From NCBI GenBank assembly GCA_003427395.1, contig BFEA01000256.1, positions 1,910,222 to 1,931,439 on the forward strand: a DNA stretch of 21,218 nt. The letters are read 5' to 3'. The position numbers and the translations under genes were made by a program. The notes beneath the pieces are model-generated. The model was not told the origin of the DNA. It searched no databases and saw nothing but the letters and a program-made list of their open reading frames with translations. This DNA is from Chara braunii. Taxonomy: Eukaryota > Streptophyta > Charophyceae > Charales > Characeae. Below, piece after piece: positions 1 through 9,321 of the stretch. How positions within the stretch are numbered: position 1 is the first letter of the stretch; every line of letters begins with the position of its first letter.

Positions 1-46
1 CCTTCAGCCCACCACGCTGCGCACCGCGCACAATGTAAATAACACC

Positions 47-194
47 AGCACACGAGAACATCACGGTTCACTACTGCGGACCCGCGAGCATACGATAACA
101 TCATGGTTCGCTACATAGCTCGTCCATCCATTTTCTCAACCGTGCGCCTTCGCGACCCGCGCAGCCACGAGAACATCACGGTTCACTACTGCGG
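47..194. repeat. Three copies of a ~28-bp direct repeat
   Basis: A block containing GAGAACATCACGGTTCACTA occurs at 51-79 and again, identical over 29 bases, at 166-194. A diverged third copy (ATAACATCATGGTTCGCTAC) lies at 87-114. Spacing is about 40 and 75 bases. No coding function is apparent; short open frames here have no recognisable content. Confidence 0.8.
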
Positions 195-279
195 GCTACA
201 CATAGGTGAAATGAGGTCGCTTGCGCCGTGGTTTCCACGCAGTAGTGAACTGCATTGCTGGGAGCTTAAAAACACTAAT

Positions 280-416
280 TTTCCAACACACACTTGTTGG
301 AAACGTGTTGGAAACATGTTAGACGAACGTTGAACGCATGTTGGAAACATGTTGGCCACATGTTCGTAAACGGTTGGAAACATGGACCCAACCGTCCTAA
401 ACGGTTGGCCACATCA
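280..416. repeat. GTTGGAAACAT short-repeat cluster with a hairpin
   Basis: Variants of TGTTGGAAACATG recur five or more times between 294 and 416, some diverged to GTTGGCCACAT. A perfect 9-bp inverted repeat (TTTCCAACA at 280-288 and TGTTGGAAA at 295-303, 6-base loop) opens the cluster. It looks like a degenerate minisatellite. Open frames through it are by-products. Confidence 0.7.
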
Positions 417-499
417 TTTCACGTAGTTCCAATGCTGGTTCAGTGTTGTGCCCAAGTTGAAAACTTGATGGAAATTTCCCACAATTTTTTTGTTGTTAC

Positions 500-1067
500 T
501 GGTTCTACAGGCGGATCCCCCTTCCCTTTCTCTCCGCTTTCCCTTTCTGATGTGATTGCTTGCCCGCTTTTGTCTTTTTGTCTTTTTTCTTTCCTTTTTC
601 TTCGTTCCTTTTCTTTTTTTCACCTTGTTTTGCTCCTTTGTAACCCAGACCGGGCTCCTTGAGAGAGAAATCTCGGGCAATGTGGTTGCCAGCCAGACGT
701 TAGACTACGGGAGCAGCCCACTCTCGGGATATGTCGAATAAGGCACTGGGTTGGGGTAATCAGTAGATGCGCGGTATGGTAGGATGGCTAGTAATTGGTA
801 TTGATGTTTACGACCCCAGCTCCCGGCCACTTTTTCTCTCGTTTGTTTACCTCCTTTTTTTCCCCTCCTTTTTTCTTTTTTTTTCTCTTTTTTTTCTTTT
901 CTTTTCTTTTTATTTTTTTTGTTCCTTTCCCCTGCTTCTTCGTTTCCCTTTTGTTCCCCCCCTTTTTTTCTCTTCTCTTTTTTTCTTTTTCCTTTTATTG
1001 TTATGCTATTTTTTCCTTTCTTTCTTCTTTTCTTTTTCCCTTTCTTCGTTTTTCCTGGTCCCCTTTT
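500..1067 (+). repeat. T/C-rich polypyrimidine tracts
   Basis: Two pyrimidine blocks, about 500-650 and 833-1067, consist almost only of T and C with long T runs. Between them (650-832) lies mixed sequence with no recognisable gene. The apparent proteins here are Phe/Ser/Leu-rich on one strand and Lys/Glu/Arg-rich on the other, as expected from low-complexity DNA rather than coding selection. Confidence 0.8.
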
Positions 1068-1251
1068 CAGCCGTAGGACAGATGTGTATGAATGAGTGGA
1101 TGGGGGCAATAGCTTGTATCGTAAGGCAACAATTCTCGGACGGAACCCGTGGGTTCTATTCATCAAAGCACCACACGGTTAATGGTTCTGACGACAGAAC
1201 AGGGCGTCCGGTTTTCGCAGTCGCGAAGGATTGGGTGAGGTGGCAGACGAC

Positions 1252-1353
1252 ATGAATTTTTTCGCTGATTGGGACCTGGAGGAGGAGCAGCACGAAGTGG
1301 AGGAAGTGGTAACGTCCCTGGCGGTCGGCACCTTCCCGGTTTTGCTCTCGTAA
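1252..1353 (+). CDS. Possible short acidic ORF or exon, 33 aa, unidentified
   Basis: An ATG-started frame encodes a short protein with an acidic stretch (DWDLEEEQHEVEEVV) followed by a hydrophobic end (TFPVLLS), then TAA. The composition is more protein-like than the surrounding low-complexity frames, so it could be a first exon or a fragment of a decayed gene. No continuing exon or domain is recognisable downstream. A chance ORF is equally possible. Confidence 0.15.
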   Translation: MNFFADWDLEEEQHEVEEVVTSLAVGTFPVLLS

Positions 1354-1359
1354 CCCGAC

Positions 1360-2640
1360 GCCTGAGTACTCCGAGGCCAAGCGACATGCATACCGACGCT
1401 ACCTACCCTGCTGAACGTGCTTTGCCCTGCCTAACCCCCTTCGCACCAGCGCGAAACGCCGCGTCCGCCCTCCTCCTCTTCCTCTCCCTTCTTCCCAACC
1501 TCGCCATAGCCGGCGCAATGCTGACCGTATGTTTATCCGAGGGAATCTTCCTCCGCTTATCGGCTAGGCGCTTTGCTCTATTGATCGGTTGCACGATCTG
1601 CTTCCCAACCATCTTTCTCGCCATCTGTTGCTGCCTCTTCTTTGTGCTAGGCGTCGGGGGTGGGCGTGGTTGTTAGCTAAGACGTAGAGTACTGCGAGGA
1701 GCGGCGCGATGGAGCATAGGACTATGACGAAGGCTTCGGCACATGCCTTTTTGGCCTTCCTTTCGTTTCTATCCTTTCTTTCCTTCCTCTACTTCATCTA
1801 CCTCCTCCCCCAACCCCTCCCACATGCCCCTTCCCTCCCCCTCCCCCATGCCCCGTCCCTCGTCCCTCGATCNCNCAANCCCCCATCATCCCTATCTCAA
1901 TGCACCCCCATCCACAACCCGACCACTACCGCCCCTCCGCCTTCCAGAGTTCCTGGAAGATGTCCCCCCCTCTGATGACGCCCCACGTGGCATGGTGCAG
2001 AAAAAACGCTTTAGGGAGCTGCCACGCCCTTCCCACGATTCGGCGAGATGATCCGCGCTGCTGCAGGAATGCGTTGGATCTGGAGGAGAGAGCTGAAGCG
2101 GAATATCCCCTTCCCCCCTCCCCCTTCCTCCCTCCCCTCTCTCCCCCCCTCTTCCTACTCCCCCGATCTTCCCTTCTATCCCCTTGGAACCTTGCAATTG
2201 TTCAATAGTAGAGGTGCGAGGTGGGCGACGTGATCTGTAATTGTTTCTGATGGAGATAAGGGCCCCTTTTTTTCGATCTTCTAAAACATTGTGTCTATTA
2301 TGGTGCTGGTTTGTAATGTCTGTTCTGTCTTCGGATCCTCGGGTTGTCGTCCTTCCGTCTTTTTCGAAGCGTTTTCGAAATTTTTTATGAATGAATAGAC
2401 CGACCTTCTGAAATATTGCTTTTCATCTAGGTGCTTGGTTTTTATTGGTTGCTTTTTCCACCCTGTCTATTGTTCTCCCCTCCCACTATTGCAAATTTCA
2501 TTCAATAATTTCCTGTTCGTGGATTTCCTCTTGACATCTTGTCGTTGGGATTTCGAGGTCAATCAAAAGGATGGTATATGAGTGTTGCAACCCATTGTTA
2601 TATGTCACCAATGGTTGTTCTGTCAACGGAATTGTCATCC
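1360..2640. other. Intergenic, C/T-rich stretches, no supported gene
   Basis: The stretch holds C/T-rich blocks (about 1745-1970 and 2105-2190) and three ambiguous bases at 1873, 1875 and 1879. A plus-strand open frame over about 1890-2051 ends with a mixed-composition peptide (containing LPEFLEDVPPSDDAPRG) that could be an exon remnant, but I see no domain. Positions 2200-2640 are ordinary AT-leaning sequence with nothing recognisable. Confidence 0.5.
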
Positions 2641-2642
2641 CT

Positions 2643-2713
2643 CATTTTTTCGATTTTTTTTCAATTTTTTTTCAGACTTTTTTCGAATTTTTTTCAAAGT
2701 TTTTTTCGAATGT
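2643..2713 (+). repeat. T-run / TTTTCGAAT low-complexity tract
   Basis: Runs of 6-8 T are separated by CGA, CAA or CAGAC, with TTTTTTCGAATTTTTTTC-like periodicity. It explains the Phe-rich frame 2539-2940, which I do not accept as a gene. Confidence 0.65.
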
Positions 2714-3002
2714 TTATCTCTCTCTTTGAATGGATGGTTCGATCATTGCCCCCTTGCGATACGGAGCACCCCTACCCCCCTTCGCTTCAATTTGCCACTG
2801 GCGCTGGTCTGGCCGAACTTCACCCGATAAATGGCCTCGTGGTTACCCTCACCACAAGATGGACATACCAAATGGTTTTACCTCACCGAAATATCGCCTC
2901 TCGCGTGTTGCTTTCTGCTCACGGTATGCCGACGTTTTGAGTCGGAGCAGCACGGGTATGACGTGTCGTGCTCGTGCGAAGTGTACGTGATGTGCGCATG
3001 CT

Positions 3003-3068
3003 AACACACCTACGCACACACACACACACTAACACCCACGCACACACACACACACTCAGACTCACACT
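3003..3068. repeat. (CA)n microsatellite
   Basis: Imperfect AC/CA dinucleotide repeats interrupted by CTAACAC, ACGCAC and CACTCAGACTC. This is a simple sequence repeat with no coding content. Confidence 0.9.
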
Positions 3069-3091
3069 GGGAAGGAAACAGTAGCAAGGCC

Positions 3092-3565
3092 AAGGCAAAA
3101 GTTGTTCAGTTTATTAAAGTATAATTAAATTTTATTTTTTTGCATAAGATTGTTGTATTTTTTATTTCAAATTTGATAAAGAATTTTGATATAACCCCAA
3201 GGCAAAAGTTGTTCAGTTTATTTTTCTGCATAACATAGTTTTTTTTCGGAATTTTATGAGTTTGTTTGTTTTTTTTTTTTTTTGCTATTCGGGCTTCGGA
3301 CAGACTAACCGGGGAGGACGTCCGACCAGTTGTCCAATCGGACGACCCCGGATTGTCAAAGGGGTCCCGGACTTCCGATCTGGTAACATAGGAAAAATCA
3401 CCAAAGATGGAGGTGTCGAAAACGTGCTTGCTTACTCACTAATATTAATTTTTCTTTCCATTTTTCTTGTTTTTCTTATTAGTTTTATTTTCTGTATTTT
3501 ATTTTTATTTCAAAATTTAGTAAGGAATTTAGATGTAATGCTCACGCAAATGTTGTTTATTTTCT
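3092..3565 (+). repeat. Diverged tandem units sharing AAGGCAAAAGTTGTTCAGTT
   Basis: The sequence AAGGCAAAAGTTGTTCAGTT (continuing TATT) occurs at 3092-3115 and 3199-3222, 107 bases apart. Both are followed by T-rich sequence and a GCATAA motif. A more diverged relative lies at about 3505-3565 (ATTTCAAAATTTAGTAAGG, then CACGCAAATGTTGTTTATT), matching about 3165-3220. The ~75-80 bp inverted-copy sequence and a 15-base T run sit between them. This looks like old, decayed repeat DNA. Confidence 0.65.
3317..3391 (+). repeat. Copy 1 of an inverted dispersed repeat
   Basis: This stretch contains CAGTTGTCCAATCGGAC and GGGGTCCCGGAC and matches the reverse complement of 7872-7947 at roughly 80 percent by eye. 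It is rich in internal dyads such as GTCCGA...TCGGAC. It could be a small non-autonomous element, or one end of a larger structure with its partner 4.5 kb away. The similarity appears to stop at the flanks. Confidence 0.7.
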
Positions 3566-3593
3566 TGTTCTTCATTACATCTTTTTTTTAACT

Positions 3594-3620
3594 AATTTAT
3601 TATTATTATTATTATTATTT
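3594..3620 (+). repeat. (TTA)n trinucleotide microsatellite
   Basis: About eight TTA/ATT units lie between T runs. This is simple sequence only. Confidence 0.85.
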
Positions 3621-3704
3621 TTGTCCGTGTTCGGCCTGAACGGTCGAATGCATCCCCAAGGGGTCCTGTACGTTCGGCCATTCGGCCCGTCCTGAATGTC
3701 GGTT

Positions 3705-4265
3705 ACCCAAAAGTCAACAATATTTTTTAAATTTATATTTAGATGAGTATAAATTTGAGAAAGACACTTTCGCTAGGGGACGTGCTGCCGAAATTCCTAC
3801 AAATTTAAAGAGTTGGTTAAATTTTTGTCTTAACTAAGTTTAAGTTTTGTCTTTTGAGTTAATATCTGATTTAGTAGAAATTTGGGAAGCCTACTTTTCT
3901 AAAGGAAGTGTTGCCCAAAATTTTACTTCATTGAAGAGTCGACAAAATTTGACCTTGCAAAGTCAATTTTTTTTTTTTTTTTTCATATTTAACTGAGTAT
4001 ACATTTTCGAAAGTGCTAACGAAATTACTACAAATCTAAATAGTTAGTGAATTTTTTATCTTAGTAGAATTCAAGTCCTGTCTTTTCAGTTCATATCTAA
4101 CTTCGTAAATTCAAAGCATAGTTTTCTAAAGGAAGTGCTGCTCAAATTTTTACTAAATCAGAAAGTCGGACAAAATTGACCCTGTAAAGTCAAAAGTCGC
4201 TTCGTAAATTTTATATTTAGTTGAGTATAACATTTATAAGGACACTTTCTCTAGAGGGAGTTTTC
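3705..4265 (+). repeat. Tandem ~235-250 bp AT-rich repeats, decayed
   Basis: Marker phrases recur in order. TATATTTAGATGAGTATAAA (about 3732) is matched by CATATTTAACTGAGTATACA (about 3983) and TATATTTAGTTGAGTATAAC (about 4209). GTCTTTTGAGTTAATATCT (3848) is matched by GTCTTTTCAGTTCATATCT (4080). CTTTTCTAAAGGAAGTGTTG (3893) is matched by GTTTTCTAAAGGAAGTGCTG (4130). This gives two full units and a partial third, possibly satellite-like or UTR-like duplications. No open frame spans them. Confidence 0.75.
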
Positions 4266-4370
4266 TAATTTCGAGAAGTTATGTTGTATTTGTGATAGAA
4301 AAAACTTTGGCGATCCACCTTGTACAAGGGAGATTTCGTCGAAATTTTCACAAGCGGTTATCGGGTAGCT

Positions 4371-4790
4371 GAAAATTCAGGAATGAAAATACTGAAGTGA
4401 GAGTTTCACGCAATCTGAAAATCCTGAATGGTCCTGAAGTTGTGAAAGGTCCGAAGACTTTGAAAACCACCTGTTTACGTAGGCGGCATCCTGAAGTGGT
4501 GAAGGGTGTCCTGAAGTGGTCAAGTGAAAGTTTTGGGCAGTCTAAAAATCATGAATAGTCGTGAAGTGGTGAAAGGTCCGAAGACCATGAAAACCACCCT
4601 TCACCATTTGAGGATGCAACCTGCCTAAACAGGTGGTTTTCAGGGTCTTCGGACCTTTCACCACTTCAGGACAATTCAGGAATTTCAGACCTGAATGGTC
4701 CTGAAGTGGTGAAAGGTCCGAAATCCCTGAAGACCACCTGTTTAGGCAGGCTGCACCTTGAAGTGGTGAAGGGTGTCTTGAAGTGGTGAT
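4371..4790. repeat. Foldback cluster built on CCTGAAGTGGTGAAAGGTCC
   Basis: A unit containing TGAAGTGGTGAAAGGTCCGA, then AAAACCACCTGTTTA and GTGAAGGGTGTC, appears in direct orientation at about 4432-4520, 4552-4600 and 4688-4788, and inverted at about 4605-4672. Arms 4559-4598 and 4632-4671 are reverse complements over 40 bases with about two mismatches, around a 33-base loop. The GCCTGCCTAAACAGGTGG segment at 4617-4636 also pairs with CCACCTGTTTAGGCAGG at about 4734-4750. It is MITE-like or foldback-transposon-like. Open frames here are by-products. Confidence 0.8.
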
Positions 4791-6309
4791 GAAAAATATG
4801 ATTGTTGTTAACCTTCCCTCGAAATTTTCCCTAATCTTTGATATCATTTAGAGATAAGTTTACACTTAGTCGTGGGATAAGTTGGGTGAGATGTGAAATG
4901 AGGTTTTTATTTTTCATTCACTTATTCTCCATTGACTTAAGCATAACTTTGGATATTGACGTGTGCTATGTGACAGGTCCTCTTCGTTCAAATTGGTTCA
5001 ACGTTTGACTAGTTTTTCCTTATTCTATATTTATCATCTTTTATTATCATTGATAACAGGTTGGTTGTCGATTCATCGGTTTTCAGCTCAACCCTAACTT
5101 ATTCTGGCTACTCAACCTAAGGTCTTAGCTCCTCTGGGTTGAATTGTTTCTTTTAGGTTTTTACTCGGACTTTAATTAAATGACCCTTTAAAAAAAACTG
5201 ATTGTTTTTTTTGGGAAAGTTAGACAAAGATTGAGGTTTGTGTGAATAAGGCAAGGGGTGTGGGTGCAGAGAGTGGTTGAAGTTGCCCCCTCGTAGTGCA
5301 TGTTTTGTCGATGACGAATTTGTGCGTGAGTGCAAGCATGTTTTTGTGAGTCGAAGTATGAATTCAATGTCTGCGATAATGTGTATATTTGAGGGAAGTC
5401 ACATTGTGATCGTGAGAGTGATCGCCTCGTGCCCAATTTTCCTTTACGTTAATATATTGTGCATCCTCGCGGTCTATCTTGACCGTGCGTAAGGATTAAG
5501 CATGTGTGTGTTGAGAGAAACAGGAGATTCTCTTTCATTATTTGCTTCTTAAACTTTTATGATAGTTGGACGTTGAGGTCTGTGGCGATTATCTAAGTCA
5601 AACCCCTTGACTTGTTTGAAGGCCTCCGAAGATGGAGTCTCGTCTCATAGGTCAGGGGCGTCCCGCCGACCATAAAGGGCCGAAGTCCGTCTACCACTCA
5701 CACGCAGGGTGCGGAAAATGGTAGGTCTTGCAATCGCACTAGCACGTTAAGAGATTAACCTCTCAAGACGCGTGTCAACTGATACTTGAGTGTTGAAGGC
5801 GGCCCTCGAAATCATTGAGAACCATGTGGTCATACTAGGTGGCACATAATATGCCATTCTTGTGACTACTTGCGTATTCATGCATGTCTAGTCGATATGA
5901 CAAGTACTACGCCGCCTCGATATTTATTCAGTGTCTCACGTGCGACATTTGTCTATTTTCTGTTGTCAAAAACTTATGAGTCCGATGTGAAAAAGAGACT
6001 AGGCGCGATTTACATATGAAGTTTGATTTTATTTTTATGAAGTGTATCACATGGTTAGATGGACCGTCCTAGTCGACTGGCGTAGAGCCTCGCTCAGGAC
6101 ATTAGCCCCCGGAGCGTCGGTTCACGCTCGGGTACAATTAAGGCGTTCGATCGCACGTAACCCTTATGCTATAGCGAACGAGAAACATCCTCATCTTAGC
6201 CACCTCTGCAATTGCACTAGAACAACTTTCGCACTTGGTTCGGTAGCGGGACGGGGATACGTTTGTCCAAGGGTGGTGATCTATGTGTCCGATAAACGGA
6301 GAACTGACG
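4791..6309. other. Intergenic, no recognised gene
   Basis: AT-leaning DNA to about 5520, then mixed sequence. Frames of 60-95 codons exist on both strands (for example 6042-6326) but show no domain, start context or composition that would support a gene. I see no repeat array, tRNA or rRNA in it. Confidence 0.5.
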
Positions 6310-6330
6310 GAGTTCAACGACGTTGAACTC
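6310..6330. repeat. 21-base perfect palindrome
   Basis: GAGTTCAACG (6310-6319) and CGTTGAACTC (6321-6330) are perfect reverse complements around a single A. This could be a hairpin or a dimer-binding site; no nearby gene suggests a regulatory role. Confidence 0.6.
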
Positions 6331-6823
6331 GTTTAACGGCCCCAGGAACTCCCGTTGGATCTCGTTTAATGGAAAAACGAGGATGTCCCATTGAATTCCG
6401 AAAATCAGAATTGCCACGTTGGGCCTCAGACACGTGGCCCTATGCGCCCGAACACTAAAAACAGAAAAAAAAAAAAAAAAAAAAAATTGCCACCTATTAA
6501 TAGGGTGGGGTGACCAAACATGTCCCTCCCTTCCGAAAATCAAAATGCAAGAGGGAAAAAAAATGGCGTCACCCAATACCCCAACACTGTGAGCACATGT
6601 GTGTGCATGTAGTCCTTTTTTTTTTTTTTTTTACAAATGCTCCAATCTATTTGTCCAGTCTCATTTCCGAAGGGCCCCTACGTATTAGCAAGGACCCCTC
6701 GTGGAGCAGAGATAGACATTAAACTTCTAGTCTGTCTGCGTGGGCGGAGAATATATAGTCTGGATTTGAATTCAGGTTTGTGCATCACACTGATCACAAT
6801 TATGGGTCACTAGTTCTCTGTTT
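6331..6823. other. Intergenic with A22 and T17 homopolymers
   Basis: An A run at about 6465-6486 and a T run at about 6616-6632 bracket a segment carrying the palindrome CCTATTAATAGG. The A run could be a retroposon tail, but no body or target duplication was identified. No gene seen. Confidence 0.5.
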
Positions 6824-6936
6824 TCTTGTTTTTATTTTGTTTCTCGTTTTTCTTTTGTTTTCTTGTTTTTCTTTTGTTTTCTCGTTCTCCTTTTGTTTTC
6901 TCATTTTTCTTTTGTTTTCTCGTTTTTCTTTTCTTA
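6824..6936 (+). repeat. 19-bp minisatellite, about six units
   Basis: Units of the form TCTCGTTTTTCTTTTGTTT repeat from 6842 to 6936 (five 19-base units), preceded by an 18-base unit at 6824. The Phe-rich frame across them is a repeat artefact. Confidence 0.85.
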
Positions 6937-7599
6937 GGAATACTTGCAGTGGCCCTTAAGAGCCTCTACTCACCATATGCAAAAAAAAAAACAAAAAAAC
7001 ATATGGCAACATATTATTCCACGTTCTAGCAAAAAATCTTTTTTTTTTTTTTTTTTTTTTTACAGTCCAGGGTGTTGTAGAGGCCAAGGACCAGCCCCGC
7101 GGTGATTGCTGGTAGCAGCAGCCAATGATTGTCCTCACACGATGAGCCACCTACCCTACCCATCCCCACGTTAATACTCCCAGCGCACCCTCTGTCCCTA
7201 CTATCGTGCCTCAGTGTGACCAGCACTCAAGACCATCACCCTACCAGTATTGAGGGCAATTTGGACCAGACAGCAGTGACAAGCACCAGGGTTGGGCCAA
7301 CCTCCCAACCCTAATGGAAGCGGAAGCGGACTAAAAAACCTTGCCGTAACGGAACTTCGGACGCCAGATTCATGCAATCTTCTACAAGCCCAATTCAGGG
7401 AGTCTACCCAGCAGGACTACCTAAGCAAGGCAGGCCAACGCCCGCGGACACATCCTACTCTCCTTCCCCTAGCTTACCCAAGGCTAAGCGGAACTCAGAC
7501 TATCCGGAGCGACTTATATCCCTACCGTACCCTAGAGCTAAGTCATGCATGCGTAGACCCCGTCATGCACGTTTGGTGAGTACTGCAACCAAACCTTGA
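6937..7599. other. Intergenic, homopolymers then mixed sequence
   Basis: An interrupted A run at about 6980-7000 and a T run at about 7040-7061 are followed by about 530 bases of mixed, C-rich sequence. Short frames on both strands lack recognisable domains. No gene is supported. Confidence 0.5.
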
Positions 7600-7680
7600 G
7601 AAATCTGGCCCCACATCCCCCAAACCCCACCCTCGAAAATCTGCCCCCACATCCCCCATCCCCCATCCCCCAACCCCCAC
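7600..7680 (+). repeat. C-rich 35-bp duplication
   Basis: GAAATCTGGCCCCACATCCC at about 7600 recurs as GAAAATCTGCCCCCACATCC at about 7635, followed by a CATCCCC short repeat. The complementary strand carries G runs with quadruplex-like spacing. Confidence 0.7.
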
Positions 7681-7685
7681 TGGCC

Positions 7686-7726
7686 CAGTTGTGTGTTTGT
7701 ATGTGTGTGTGTGTAGGTGTGTTCAT

Positions 7727-7768
<42 letters not shown>

Positions 7769-7850
7769 CTTTATGTGTTTGTTTGTGTTGTGTATTTGTT
7801 TGACTGTGTGCCTGTGTCTGTCTGTCTGTGTGCGCGTGTGTCTTTTTTTC
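7686..7850 (+). repeat. (GT)n microsatellite
   Basis: An imperfect GT/TG-rich tract whose core at about 7732-7767 is uninterrupted GT. The flanks carry TGTTTGTG, GTCTGTCTG and GTGCGCGTG variants. The Cys/Val-rich frames across it are artefacts. Confidence 0.9.
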
Positions 7851-7871
7851 CTTTTTTGTATTTGTTTTTTA

Positions 7872-7947
7872 CTATGTTATCTGATCGGACGTCCGGGACC
7901 CCCCTGACCGTCTGGGACTGTCCGATTGGACAACCGGTCGGTCGTCC
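7872..7947 (-). repeat. Copy 2 of the inverted dispersed repeat
   Basis: The reverse complement of this stretch aligns with 3317-3391. Shared cores include GTTGTCCAATCGGAC and GGGGTCCCGGAC, and both end in TAACATAG. Only this ~75-80 bp is shared by eye; flanking DNA differs. Confidence 0.7.
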
Positions 7948-8289
7948 CTTGGGGGCCCTACATCCGATCGAGGAAAAAAAATAGGGGGAGGTTAGGACAC
8001 AAACTTGGGCGGCGCAATGGTGGACTGCGAGGACAAGTGAACCAGGGGCGCCAACTGGAAGCATTGTTGGAGGCCGGTAGGGCCTCTAAAAGGGGAAAAA
8101 AAGGCCTAATATGAGCCGTTAGATCTGCGAGATCGACTGCCCAGATTGGGCTATTTTCAAATTTGAAATGGGGGCAGTGGTATTCTCCCCCGCGCGTCTC
8201 GGCCCACGCATTGTCACCGGAGTTCGGCATTGCCATTGCCAAAATCCGAGGTCGACGAGTGCAACCCCACACGCCATCGCCCGCCCACA
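7948..8289. other. Intergenic, no recognised gene
   Basis: Mixed sequence leading into the pyrimidine tract. Short frames exist on both strands, but no domain or splice evidence supports any of them. Confidence 0.4.
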
Positions 8290-9064
8290 TCAGGTGAGCC
8301 ACCTTCCCTTCGTCCACCTCCTCCTCCTCCTTCTCCCCCCCCTCCTCCTCCTCCTCCTTCCGCTTCTCCTATCTTCCTCCTTCCCCTTCTCCTCTTCTCG
8401 TCCTCCTTTTCGTCTTCCTCCTCCTCATCGTCCTCCTTGTTGTCGTCGTCCTCCTTCTTCACCTCCTCCTCCCCCTTCTCCTCCTCCTCCTCCTCCTCTT
8501 CTTTTTCTTCCTCCTCTTCCCTTCCCCTTCCCCCACCGCCCTCCTTGTTGTCGTCCTTCTTCTTCTTCTTCTCCTTCCCCTTCTCCTCTTCTCGTCCTCC
8601 TTTTCGTCTTCCTCCTCCTCATCGTCCTCCTTGTTGTCGTCGTCCTCCTTCTTCACCTCCTCCTCCCCCTTCTCCTCCTCCTCCTCCTCCTCTTCTTTTT
8701 CTTCCTCCTCCTCCGTTGCCGTGGCCTCCTCCTCCTCCATCGTCGGGCCCTCCTCCTCTTCTTCCTTATCATCCTCTTTGTCCTCCTCCTCCTCCTCCTC
8801 CTCCTCCTCCTCCTCCTCCTCCTCCTCCTCCTCCACCTCCTCTTCTTCCTCCTCTTCTTCCTCCTCCCCTCATCTTTCTCCTCCTTTTCTTCCTCCTCTT
8901 CCTACTCCTACTTCTCTTCGTTCTCCTCTTCTACTTCTTCCTCCTCCTCCTCCTCCTCCTCTTCATCTTCTTCTTCTTCATCCTTTAAGTTCTCTCCCTC
9001 CTTCTCCTCCTCCATCGCCGTGGCCTCCTCCTCCTCCTCCATCGTCGTGGCCTCCTCCTCCCCC
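8290..9064 (+). repeat. (TCC)n polypyrimidine tract with an exact duplication
   Basis: About 775 bases consist almost wholly of CCT/TCT/CTT triplets on the plus strand. A ~139-base segment at about 8378-8516 recurs, identical as far as I can compare, at about 8572-8710 (offset 194). A second theme, GCCGTGGCCTCCTCCTCC, appears near 8717 and 9016. Triplet periodicity keeps several frames open (Ser/Pro/Leu-rich forward, Glu/Arg-rich reverse), so the 324-codon frame here is not evidence of a gene. Confidence 0.9.
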
Positions 9065-9204
9065 ACTTTTTTTTTTTTTTTTGTCGGCTTTTTTTTTAAT
9101 CAATCAATCAATCAATCAATCCATCAATTATTGATTGACTGATTGATTGATTGATTGATCAGACAAAAAACAAAAATAAACAAAAAACGGGGGAGGAGGA
9201 GGCC
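9049..9204. repeat. ~156-bp imperfect palindrome with (ATCA)n core
   Basis: GGCCTCCTCCTCCCCC at 9049-9064 is exactly complementary to GGGGGAGGAGGAGGCC at 9189-9204. Inside these, T-rich left and A-rich right segments carry matching TTTTTGTC/GACAAAAA blocks. The centre is an (AATC)n tract facing a (GATT)n tract around TCAATTATTGA. The centre falls at about 9126. This is a large foldback joining the pyrimidine tract to purine-rich sequence on its right. Confidence 0.8.
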
Positions 9205-9295
9205 GTTAACAAAAACAAAAGACGAGAAGCGGGACAAGGATTGGCGGGATGAGGAGGAAGAAGAAGAATCTAGGGAGGAGGCAGCCGTTGTCGTA

Positions 9296-9321
9296 CCAAA
9301 TACCCTTACAAGGGCATTTGG
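9296..9321. repeat. 26-bp near-perfect palindrome
   Basis: CCAAATACCCTT and AAGGGCATTTGG are reverse complements apart from one position, around AC. This is a possible hairpin, not linked to a gene. Confidence 0.6.

Noticed and set aside
705-1166. 153-codon Lys-rich minus-strand frame and Phe-rich plus-strand partners
   Set aside because: Low-complexity polypyrimidine DNA read as protein.
2539-2940. 133-codon plus-strand frame
   Set aside because: Its centre is a T-run tract read as Phe/Ser, and the remainder shows no domain.
7686-7907. Cys/Val-rich frames over the GT tract
   Set aside because: Dinucleotide microsatellite artefact.
8168-9142. 324-codon plus-strand frame and overlapping Glu-rich minus-strand frames
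   Set aside because: Triplet repeats keep several frames open at once; composition follows the repeat and no domain is present.
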